Assembly (NCBI GenBank): GCA_946885435.1
Contig: CAMPGL010000112.1
Span: 1-7,021 of the forward strand
Source of the DNA: an uncultured Brevundimonas sp.
GTDB taxonomy: Bacteria > Pseudomonadota > Alphaproteobacteria > Caulobacterales > Caulobacteraceae
Direction: 5' to 3'
Length of the DNA stretch: 7,021 nt
The notes beneath the pieces were generated by a model that made no database searches, was not told the origin of the DNA, and saw only the letters and a list, made by a program, of their open reading frames with translations. This document shows positions 1 through 5,252 of the stretch, piece by piece. The position numbers and the translations under genes were made by a program. Position 1 is the first letter of the stretch, and each line of letters starts with the position of its first letter.

Positions 1-1546
1 CATCGAGGATCTTCTGTTCAGAGGATCTTGGGCGGAAGGCTTCGGCGGGCAGGTGGCCGATGGTGGACGTCGCCTCCCCGTCGCCCCGCAAGGGGGCGGC
101 GACGAGTTTGGCCCAGCGGCTCGCCAGCGCGCGGGCGTCGCGGGCGCGGGGGGAGCCGTCGCGATCGAGGCGCTCAAGGCGGTGGGTCAGGTCGGCATCG
201 TTTCCGCCCAGGCCGCGCTCGGTCAGAAGGACGGCGAGGCGGGCGGCGAGATCGGCCTGGCCGCGCGCGGCGGCCTTGAGCAGCATCTGGCCGAGCGCGG
301 CCGGGAGAGGCAGTTCCGACAGGGCCTGGCCGTGCGGCGTCAGGGCGCCGCTCGCGTCGAGCGCGTCAATGGCCGTCAGCTGGGTTCGCGCCTGGGCCCA
401 GGCTCCAGGGGGCGGCAGGTCCAGGAAGGTCAGTTCGGCCGGGTCGCGGGCGCCCCAGCGGGCAAGCGAGAGGGCCAGGCCGGTCAGGTCGGCCTCGAGT
501 ATCTCGGGCCGATCGAAAGGGACGAGACCCCGGGTCTCCTCCTCGTCCCAGAGGCGGTAGCAGACGCCCGGTTCGGTGCGGCCGGCCCGCCCTCGCCTCT
601 GGTCGGCCGAGGCACGCGAGACCCGCACCGTCTGCAAGCGGGTCAGGCCGGAGCCGGGGTCGAAACGGGGAACACGGGCCAGGCCGGAATCGACCACAAC
701 CCGCACGCCCTCGATAGTCAGGCTGGTCTGGGCGATGGCGGTGGCCAGGACGACCTTTCGCTTGCCGGGGGGAGCGGGGCTCACGGCCAGGTCCTGCTCG
801 GCGAAGGTCAGGGCGCCGTAGAGGGGCGCGAGGATTACGTTCGGGTCGCGGATGCGTTCGCTGAGCCGCTCATGGATGCGACGAATCTCGGCCTGGCCGG
901 GCAGGAAGGCCAGCACGGAGCCGGTCTCCTCGGCCAGCGCCTTGAGGACCGCGCGCGTCACGCCGTCTTCGACGCGCGCGTCGCGGCCGAGGTAGCGGGT
1001 CTCGACCGGGAAGGCGCGGCCGTGGCTTTCGATCACCGGGGCGTCCAGCCGACCGGCGATCGCACCGCCGTCGAGCGTCGCGGACATGACCAGCAGTCTG
1101 AGGTCCGGGCGCAGCACGCCTTGGGAATCCCGCGCCAGCGCCAGGCCGAGATCGGCGTCCAGGCTGCGCTCGTGGAATTCGTCGAAGAGGACAGCGCCCA
1201 CGCCGTCCAGCCCGGGGTCATCCAGAATCATGCGCGAGAAGACGCCCTCGGTGACGATTTCGATGCGAGTCTTGGGTCCGACACGGCTTTCCATGCGGAC
1301 GCGATAGCCGACCGTCTCGCCGGGCCTTTCTCCCAGGGTGTCCGCCATACGGCGCGCGGCGGCGCGGGCGGCCAGCCGGCGCGGCTCCAGCACGATCATC
1401 CTGCGCCCGGCGAGCCACGCCTCGTCCAGCAGGGCGAGCGGCGCGACCGTGGTCTTGCCCGCGCCCGGCGGGGCGATCAGGACCACCGAGGCGTGCTCGG
1501 CGAGCGCGGCCTTGAGCGCCGGCAGGGCCTCATGGATCGGAAGCAT
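1..1546 (-). CDS. hrpB: ATP-dependent helicase HrpB, N-terminal 515 residues (C-terminus outside window)
   Basis: DEAH-box (superfamily 2) helicase of the HrpB family, a cytoplasmic nucleic-acid-dependent ATPase of poorly defined role. I translated the minus strand from the ATG at 1546-1544. The frame stays open to the window edge. Motifs appear in order: Walker A PPGAGKTT (27-33), motif Ia LEPRRLAAR (53-61), DEFHERS Walker B/DEAH-like box (122-128), SAT (155-157), the TAIAQTSLTIEGV segment (269-281) and motif VI QRRGRAGR (316-323). A helicase-associated region follows to about residue 478. Full-length family members have about 820 residues, so roughly 300 are missing off the left edge. The start is supported by GGAG five bases upstream of the ATG and by Walker A at its usual distance from the N-terminus. 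The gene is divergent from the permease gene at 1703. Residues about 485-515 do not resemble the HrpB sequence expected after the SRWAKL segment and coincide with two dyads (82-98 and 8-27), suggesting an in-frame insertion or, less likely, a divergent linker. Confidence 0.95.
   Translation of the reverse strand, partial: MLPIHEALPALKAALAEHASVVLIAPPGAGKTTVAPLALLDEAWLAGRRMIVLEPRRLAARAAARRMADTLGERPGETVGYRVRMESRVGPKTRIEIVTEGVFSRMILDDPGLDGVGAVLFDEFHERSLDADLGLALARDSQGVLRPDLRLLVMSATLDGGAIAGRLDAPVIESHGRAFPVETRYLGRDARVEDGVTRAVLKALAEETGSVLAFLPGQAEIRRIHERLSERIRDPNVILAPLYGALTFAEQDLAVSPAPPGKRKVVLATAIAQTSLTIEGVRVVVDSGLARVPRFDPGSGLTRLQTVRVSRASADQRRGRAGRTEPGVCYRLWDEEETRGLVPFDRPEILEADLTGLALSLARWGARDPAELTFLDLPPPGAWAQARTQLTAIDALDASGALTPHGQALSELPLPAALGQMLLKAAARGQADLAARLAVLLTERGLGGNDADLTHRLERLDRDGSPRARDARALASRWAKLVAAPLRGDGEATSTIGHLPAEAFRPRSSEQKILD
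8..27. repeat. Near-perfect palindrome inside hrpB
   Basis: Arms GATCTTCTG (8-16) and CAGAGGATC (19-27) pair at 8 of 9 positions around a two-base centre. The ninth pair is a G-T wobble. The same stretch also holds a direct repeat of GAGGATCTT at 5-13 and 21-29. It lies in the reading frame of hrpB without a stop. It could be part of a dispersed palindromic element. Copy number cannot be judged from this window. Confidence 0.55.
82..98. repeat. G+C-rich dyad inside hrpB
   Basis: CGCCCC (82-87) and GGGGCG (93-98) form a perfect 6-bp inverted repeat around a five-base loop (GCAAG). On the coding strand the loop reads CTTGC. C-run/TTG/G-run dyads of this form are, from general recollection, frequent in dispersed alphaproteobacterial repeats. 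Together with the palindrome at 8-27 it brackets the segment of hrpB that departs from the family sequence. Confidence 0.4.
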
Positions 1547-1702
1547 GGCCGCTCCTAGCTCAGCGCCACCCCGCAACAAAAGCGTCAGACGACGTTCACC
1601 GGACAGAAACCGCGTTGCGCCGCGCCGCGCGCGCCGTTAGCGTCCGCGCCAACGAGTGAAGGCCCGCTCGGGGGAGTTGGGTCCAAGGGAGGGGTAGGAC
1701 GA
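1547..1702. promoter_or_regulatory. Divergent intergenic region between hrpB and the permease
   Basis: These 156 bp must carry the promoters for both divergent genes. At its edges are a Shine-Dalgarno for hrpB (GGAG just upstream of the minus-strand ATG) and a strong one for the permease (AAGGGAGGGG at 1685-1694, eight bases before the ATG). I could not identify a convincing -35/-10 pair, an EcfG-type box or an operator in it. Confidence 0.5.
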
Positions 1703-3361
1703 ATGTCCGAGTCCATGAGACCGCCGGGACCCCGGCTGTTCATCAAGAAGTCCATCGCCCAGATCCAGAGCGAGGCGCATCGCAGCCCGCTGAAGCGTTC
1801 GCTGGGCCCCATCAACCTGATGAGCCTGGGCATCGGCGCCATCATCGGCGCCGGCATCTTCGTGCTGACCGGCCAGGTCGCCTCGGCCAACGCCGGCCCG
1901 GCGATCATGCTGTCGTTCGTGGTGGCGGGCATCGCCTGCGCGCTCGCGGGCCTCTGCTACGCCGAGCTGGCCTCGACCATGCCGGTGTCGGGCTCGGCCT
2001 ACACCTACGCCTACGGCAGCCTGGGCGAGATCTTCGCCTGGATCATGGGCTGGCTGCTCGTGCTCGAATACGGCGTGGCCGCCTCGACCGTGGCCGTCGG
2101 CTGGTCGGGCTATGTCGTCTCGATCCTCAGCGACTTCGGCATAAGTCAGCAGATATTCCCGGCGATACAATACGCGGGCGGAGAAGGTCCCCAATGGGCC
2201 ACGCCGCTGGTTCAGTTCGTCCAGGAATCCGGCGTCACCACCTTCCCCTTCACCGGCACCTTCAACCTGGTGGCGGCCATCGGCATCGCCGCGGTCTGCG
2301 CCCTGCTGGTGATCGGCGTGTCGGAAAGCGCCAACATCAACAACGCCATCGTGGTCATCAAGGTGCTGGTCCTGCTGACCTTCATCGCGGTCGGCGTGGC
2401 CTATATCAATCCGGACAACTGGGTGCCGTTCATCCCTGAACCGACCGGCACCGCCGGCCAGTACGGCGTCGGCGGCATTTTCCGGGGCGCGGCGATCATC
2501 TTCTTCGCCTACGTCGGCTTCGAGGCCGTCTCGACGGCCGCGGCCGAGGCCAAGAACCCGAAGAAGGACGTGCCGTTCGGCATCCTGGGCGCCCTGATCG
2601 TCTGCACGATCATCTACATGGCCGTGGCGGCCGTGATGACGGGCGTGGTTCCCTATCTGGAGCTGGCCTCGCCGGCGCCCATCGCGGTGGCCATCGATCG
2701 GATGGGCCTGGAGTGGGCGGACCTCCCGATCACCCTTTCGGACGGCTCGCCGATGAACCTGATCAGCTTCCTGATCAAGATCGGCGCGATCACCGGCCTG
2801 AGTTCGGTCATGCTGGTGCTGTGCTACGGCCAGACGCGGATCTTCTACACCATGGCCCGCGACGGCCTGCTGCCGAAGGCCTTCGCCCGGGTGCACCCGA
2901 AGTTCCGCACGCCCTGGATCGGCACCATCCTGCTCGGCGTCGTGATCGCCGTGCTGGCCGCCTTCCTGCCGATCTCGATCCTCGGCGACCTGGTTTCGCT
3001 CGGCACGGCGACGGCCTTCGCCATCGTCTGCTTCAGCGTCATTATGCTGCGCATCAAGCACCCCGAGATGGAGCGCCCGTTCCGGGTCCCCGGCGGCATC
3101 TTCACGGCGGTGCTGGGCATCCTGGCGTGCCTGTTCCTGGCCAGCCAGAACCTGATCCCGATGTTCCAGCACGCGGCCGAGGACAATCCGCTGCCGCTGA
3201 TGCTGCTGGGCGGCTACGCCGTGCTCGGGGCCGTGATCTATGCGATCTACGGCTTCTGGCACTCGCGCCTGGCCAAGGGTCTGGACGTGCTGGACGACCC
3301 TGCCCTGTCGACGCCGGAACAGGCGCTGGCCGGCAACGTCGACAATGTGAAGGAAGATTGA
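1703..3361 (+). CDS. APC-superfamily amino-acid permease, CAT (cationic amino-acid transporter)-like
   Basis: A 552-residue inner-membrane transporter, probably importing an amino acid by cation symport or exchange; the substrate cannot be read from the sequence. After a basic cytoplasmic N-terminus (about residues 1-36), TM1 carries the substrate-binding GAGIF motif (49-53). TM3 holds PVSGSAYTYAYGSLGE. TM6 has FFAYVGFEAVSTAAAE from residue 267, followed by KNPKKDVP. A later loop has YGQTRIFYTMARDGLLPK, typical of the CAT/YfnA branch. About twelve hydrophobic segments are present and the C-terminal tail is short and acidic. Length is slightly above the usual bacterial 460-500 residues because of the N- and C-terminal extensions and the TM3-TM4 loop. 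The ATG at 1703 is chosen because of the strong Shine-Dalgarno eight bases upstream. A second ATG at 1715 is possible. A terminator follows 25 bp after the stop, so it is probably monocistronic. Three ATA codons cluster at about 2142-2168 in a periplasmic loop, unusual for this genome. Confidence 0.93.
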   Translation: MSESMRPPGPRLFIKKSIAQIQSEAHRSPLKRSLGPINLMSLGIGAIIGAGIFVLTGQVASANAGPAIMLSFVVAGIACALAGLCYAELASTMPVSGSAYTYAYGSLGEIFAWIMGWLLVLEYGVAASTVAVGWSGYVVSILSDFGISQQIFPAIQYAGGEGPQWATPLVQFVQESGVTTFPFTGTFNLVAAIGIAAVCALLVIGVSESANINNAIVVIKVLVLLTFIAVGVAYINPDNWVPFIPEPTGTAGQYGVGGIFRGAAIIFFAYVGFEAVSTAAAEAKNPKKDVPFGILGALIVCTIIYMAVAAVMTGVVPYLELASPAPIAVAIDRMGLEWADLPITLSDGSPMNLISFLIKIGAITGLSSVMLVLCYGQTRIFYTMARDGLLPKAFARVHPKFRTPWIGTILLGVVIAVLAAFLPISILGDLVSLGTATAFAIVCFSVIMLRIKHPEMERPFRVPGGIFTAVLGILACLFLASQNLIPMFQHAAEDNPLPLMLLGGYAVLGAVIYAIYGFWHSRLAKGLDVLDDPALSTPEQALAGNVDNVKED

Positions 3362-3385
3362 TCCGCCTTCACGCGGCCTGAGATC

Positions 3386-3423
3386 GAAGCCCGGGATCGA
3401 GAGGTCCCGGGCTTCTTTCTTTT
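3386..3423 (+). terminator. Intrinsic terminator of the permease gene
   Basis: Perfect 11-bp inverted repeat: GAAGCCCGGGA (3386-3396) and TCCCGGGCTTC (3405-3415), with an eight-base loop. The run TTTCTTTT (3416-3423) follows. It begins 25 bp after the permease stop codon and ends only 24 bases before the start codon of the next gene. Confidence 0.92.
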
Positions 3424-3447
3424 CCGGCCGGCGGCTATCTGAGTGGA

Positions 3448-4119
3448 ATGAGCTCCGCCTCCCCTATCGGCGTCTTCATCGCGCCCGTGACGCCCCTGCA
3501 GCAGAACTGCACGACGGTGTGGTGCGCCAAGACCAAAAAGGCCGCCGTGATCGACCCGGGCGGCGGGCTGGACCAGATCCTGGCGGAGATTGCGCGGCGG
3601 GGCCTGACGCTGGAGAAGATCTGGGTCACCCACGGGCACCTGGACCACGCCGGCGCCACCGCCGAGCTGAAGCGGCGCACCGGCTGTCCCATCGAAGGGC
3701 CCCACCCCGACGATCAGTTCTGGATCGACGGCATCGAGGCCCAGGGCATGATGTACGGCATGCCCGAGGCGAAGGGCTTCGTCACCGACCGCTGGCTGCA
3801 CGACGGCGACACGGTCGAGCTGGGCGAGACGACCTGGGAGGTGATCCACTGTCCGGGCCACACGCCGGGGCATGTGATCTTCTTCAATCGCGAGGCCCGC
3901 TTCGCCCAGGTGGGCGACGTTCTGTTCAAGGGCTCCATCGGCAGGACGGACTTTCCGCGCGGCAATCACCAGGACTTGCTGGACGCCATCACGAAGAAGT
4001 TGTGGCCGCTCGGGGACGATGTCCGCTTCGTTCCCGGTCACGGACCGATGTCGACCTTCGGAGAGGAGCGGCGCAGCAATCCCTTTGTGGCGGACTCGGT
4101 TATCGGCCGTTCAGCTTGA
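3448..4119 (+). CDS. MBL-fold metallohydrolase, glyoxalase II-like (YcbL type)
   Basis: A 223-residue cytoplasmic metallo-beta-lactamase-fold hydrolase of the short glyoxalase-II-like group, which typically cleaves thioesters such as S-lactoylglutathione; the actual substrate is inferred. The metal-site motif THGHLDHAG starts at residue 61 (ligands H62, H64, D66, H67). It is followed by HCPGHTPGH (H138), the bridging aspartate in VGDVLFKGSIGRTD (D157) and PGHGP (H198), so all expected binuclear ligands are present. The length fits the single-domain YcbL group and lacks the C-terminal HAGH domain of classic glyoxalase II. The ATG at 3448 is the first reasonable start; GAGTGGA before it is a poor Shine-Dalgarno. 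The terminator of the upstream permease ends 24 bases before it, which leaves little space for a promoter. The response-regulator gene begins about 21 bp after its stop and may be cotranscribed. Confidence 0.92.
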   Translation: MSSASPIGVFIAPVTPLQQNCTTVWCAKTKKAAVIDPGGGLDQILAEIARRGLTLEKIWVTHGHLDHAGATAELKRRTGCPIEGPHPDDQFWIDGIEAQGMMYGMPEAKGFVTDRWLHDGDTVELGETTWEVIHCPGHTPGHVIFFNREARFAQVGDVLFKGSIGRTDFPRGNHQDLLDAITKKLWPLGDDVRFVPGHGPMSTFGEERRSNPFVADSVIGRSA

Positions 4120-4145
4120 CCTTTGCGGCAAGTTGTCAGTATGCG
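4116..4145 (+). promoter_or_regulatory. Weak sigma-70-like promoter candidate before the response regulator
   Basis: TTGACC (4116-4121), an 18-base spacer and TATGCG (4140-4145) resemble housekeeping -35 and -10 elements. They overlap the stop codon of the hydrolase and the ATG at 4141. If real, transcription would begin near 4152, and translation would have to start downstream, at GTG 4162 or TTG 4186. The -10 match is poor. Confidence 0.25.
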
Positions 4146-4551
4146 CGGTCCGGGGCGTTCGGTGGCCTTGGGCCGGGGTGTACGGTTGCGCGCATTACTT
4201 GTTGAAGACGAAGCCCTCGTCGCCATGATCGCCGAGGAGGCCCTCAGCGGTTTCGGCTTTGAGGTGACGGTCGCCGGCTCGGGCGCGGACGCGCGGGCCG
4301 CGTTCGATCAGGCTAAGCCCGACCTCGCGGTCATCGACGTCGGCCTGCCCGACGTGAAGGGTTACGACTTGGCGGCCGAGCTTCGCGTCAGGGCGCCGGA
4401 CATGCCCATCCTGATGGCGAGCGGCTACGACGCCGGCGAAGTGGCGGCGCGCTTCCCGAACGACCCGAAGGTCCGCGCCCTGGGCAAGCCCTACACCGAG
4501 GGCGATCTGGCCCAGGCCATCCGCCAGCTGGGTCTCGACGTCCAGGAATAG
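4141..4551 (+). CDS. Single-domain response regulator (receiver domain only)
   Basis: A stand-alone CheY-like receiver with no output domain, expected to act as a phosphotransfer intermediate or protein-binding switch in the cytoplasm. Numbered from the TTG at 4186, it shows LLVEDEALVAM at the N-terminus (acidic E7, D8, E9), the phosphoacceptor D51 in AVIDVGLPD, S79 in LMASGY and the conserved K101 in GKPY. The domain is therefore complete at about 121 residues. The start is uncertain. ATG 4141 gives 136 residues, with a 15-residue basic leader not needed for the fold and no good Shine-Dalgarno. TTG 4186 places the first strand at the usual position and has GGGG seven bases upstream. GTG 4162 and TTG 4123 are also in frame. 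No cognate histidine kinase is in the window. SGYD after strand 4 differs from the FATGUY motif of stress regulators such as SdrG or MrrA, so I do not assign it to that group. Confidence 0.9.
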   Translation: MRGPGRSVALGRGVRLRALLVEDEALVAMIAEEALSGFGFEVTVAGSGADARAAFDQAKPDLAVIDVGLPDVKGYDLAAELRVRAPDMPILMASGYDAGEVAARFPNDPKVRALGKPYTEGDLAQAIRQLGLDVQE

Positions 4552-4554
4552 TTC

Positions 4555-4580
4555 GGACCCTTTCGGGCTCGACGGCGGTT
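4555..4580 (+). promoter_or_regulatory. Degenerate EcfG-like promoter candidate before the 53-codon gene
   Basis: GGACC (4555-4559) followed 17 bases later by GGTT (4577-4580) resembles GGAAC-N16/17-CGTT with one mismatch in each box. It lies just after the response-regulator stop and 30 bp before the small gene. Two mismatches make this a weak call. The small gene may simply be read through from upstream, since I see no terminator after the response regulator. Confidence 0.2.
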
Positions 4581-4582
4581 TC

Positions 4583-4603
4583 ATCTCCTGAAAGCAAGGA
4601 GAT
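4583..4603 (+). promoter_or_regulatory. Hairpin enclosing the Shine-Dalgarno of the 53-codon gene
   Basis: ATCTCCT (4583-4589) and AGGAGAT (4597-4603) are a perfect 7-bp inverted repeat with a seven-base loop, GAAAGCA. The Shine-Dalgarno AAGGAG (4596-4601), eight bases before the ATG at 4610, is almost wholly inside the right arm. In mRNA this would hide the ribosome-binding site. A second ATCTCC (4602-4607) makes GGAGATCTCC a 10-base palindrome, which offers a competing pairing. The structure is seen in sequence; a regulatory role is inferred. Confidence 0.5.
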
Positions 4604-4609
4604 CTCCGA

Positions 4610-4771
4610 ATGACCTACATCGAACCCACCCCGCCAGGCGGACCGGCCGAAATCGAACAGCCGCCGCAGACCACGCCCGAGCACGACCCGTCGGCCATTC
4701 CCGACGAAGCTCCGCAGCCCGACCCCGGCGGCGGCGGACCCGGCGACTCGCGCCCGCACGACGAAGGGTGA
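4610..4771 (+). CDS. Small acidic, proline/glycine-rich protein of unknown function
   Basis: A 53-residue protein that I do not recognise. It starts MTYIEPTPPGGPAEIEQPP and continues with Pro, Glu, Asp, Gly and Gln, including a GGGG run at 40-43. It has no cysteine, no signal peptide and no hydrophobic segment, and should be intrinsically disordered and acidic. The start is well supported: AAGGAG sits eight bases before the ATG. Codon third positions are G/C-rich in this frame, as in neighbouring genes. It lies 58 bp after the response regulator and 69 bp before the KGG stress gene on the same strand, so a stress-related role is possible by context only. The ribosome-binding site lies in a hairpin (4583-4603). 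It was found by reading the sequence and is too short for default gene-calling thresholds in some pipelines. Confidence 0.72.
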   Translation: MTYIEPTPPGGPAEIEQPPQTTPEHDPSAIPDEAPQPDPGGGGPGDSRPHDEG

Positions 4772-4779
4772 ACGTCGAA

Positions 4780-4804
4780 GGAACCTGACGCGCCATCCCG
4801 GGTT
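4780..4804 (+). promoter_or_regulatory. EcfG-type general-stress promoter of the KGG gene
   Basis: GGAAC (4780-4784), a 16-base spacer and GGTT (4801-4804) match the alphaproteobacterial EcfG/SigT consensus GGAAC-N16-CGTT at 8 of 9 positions. It lies in the 69-bp gap before the KGG protein, giving a leader of about 30 bases. KGG proteins are stress-induced, and an EcfG sigma gene lies 400 bp downstream, so the assignment fits its context. Confidence 0.65.
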
Positions 4805-4840
4805 TGTTCTGGCACCAGACGAAACGCGAGGAAGCCCGGA

Positions 4841-5059
4841 ATGGCTGACGGACAGACCACCCCGATCAAAGGCACGTCGAAGCGCGGGTTCGCCTCCATG
4901 GACCCTCAGCGTCAGCGAGAGATCGCGCGCAAGGGCGGGGCCAGCGTTCCGAGCGAGAAGCGCAGCTTCTCCCAGGACCGCCAACTGGCCGCCAAGGCCG
5001 GCCGAAAGGGCGGAGAATCCTCCCACGGCACGCGCCGCCGCAACCCCGCCGAGGCCTGA
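4841..5059 (+). CDS. KGG-repeat general stress protein (YciG/GsiB-like)
   Basis: A 72-residue hydrophilic, basic protein with two copies of the KGG repeat (Pfam KGG, stress-induced bacterial acidophilic repeat). The first is GFASMDPQRQREIARKGG, about residues 16-33. The second is SFSQDRQLAAKAGRKGG, about residues 42-58, followed by ESSHG. Proteins of this type are cytoplasmic, probably disordered and induced by stress or starvation; their biochemical role is not established. The start ATG has GAGGAAG (4828-4834) six bases upstream. An EcfG-type promoter lies just upstream, and a strong intrinsic terminator begins 29 bp after the stop, so it appears to be an independent unit within a stress cluster. 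Confidence 0.92.
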   Translation: MADGQTTPIKGTSKRGFASMDPQRQREIARKGGASVPSEKRSFSQDRQLAAKAGRKGGESSHGTRRRNPAEA

Positions 5060-5088
5060 CCGCCCGATTGCGGACATGCCGACCCGAG

Positions 5089-5124
5089 AAGCGCGCAGGG
5101 CCCCGCCTTTGCGCGCTTTCTTGT
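5089..5124 (+). terminator. Intrinsic terminator of the KGG gene
   Basis: AAGCGCGCA (5089-5097) and TGCGCGCTT (5110-5118) form a perfect 9-bp stem with a 12-base loop, followed by a short T-rich run (TTTCTTGT). It separates the KGG gene from the sigma-factor gene, which has its own promoter. Confidence 0.8.
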
Positions 5125-5168
5125 ATCCGCATGTGAAAATTCAATCGCTTGATGCGACCAAAGGACCC

Positions 5169-5193
5169 GGAACGGCCCCAGACACGACGCGTT
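5169..5193 (+). promoter_or_regulatory. Perfect EcfG-type promoter of the sigma-factor gene
   Basis: GGAAC (5169-5173), exactly 16 bases, then CGTT (5190-5193), identical to the EcfG/SigT consensus of alphaproteobacteria. It lies 59 bases before the ATG of the EcfG-type sigma gene and downstream of the KGG terminator. The implied regulation is positive autoregulation, or control by another EcfG paralogue. Confidence 0.85.
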
Positions 5194-5252
5194 AGCTAGT
5201 CTGAAGCGGCGCGGAGAGCTCGATCTGCGCCCGAGTACGGAAGTTTCTGGTT

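Noticed and set aside
53..1558. 501-codon plus-strand open frame across the hrpB region
   Set aside because: Antisense shadow in G+C-rich DNA. The minus strand carries a full ordered set of helicase motifs, while this frame gives a low-complexity Gly/Arg/Gln/Ala protein with no recognisable domain.
1637..3262. 541-codon minus-strand open frame opposite the permease
   Set aside because: Rich in His, Asp, Arg and Gln with no domain, as expected from reading a membrane-protein gene backwards. The permease on the plus strand has clear motifs and a strong ribosome-binding site.
3316..3340. GGAAC-N16-CGTC, nearly an EcfG promoter, within the end of the permease gene
   Set aside because: It lies in conserved-style coding sequence, has a mismatch in the -10 box, and would drive transcription straight into the strong terminator at 3386. 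Chance occurrence is more likely, though it would be worth re-examining if the MBL hydrolase proves stress-induced.
3247..4041. 264-codon minus-strand open frame opposite the MBL hydrolase
   Set aside because: Shadow of the hydrolase, whose metal-binding motifs are all on the plus strand. It also runs across the terminator.
4802..4825. Imperfect inverted repeat GTTTGTTCTGG / CCAGACGAAAC before the KGG gene
   Set aside because: The arms have two mismatches and a two-base centre, and the left part overlaps the promoter -10 region, so little of it would be transcribed. An operator role is possible but unsupported.
4388..5077. 229-codon minus-strand open frame across the response regulator, small protein and KGG gene
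   Set aside because: Arg/Gly/Pro-rich with no domain. It would cross three plus-strand genes that each have ribosome-binding sites or family motifs.
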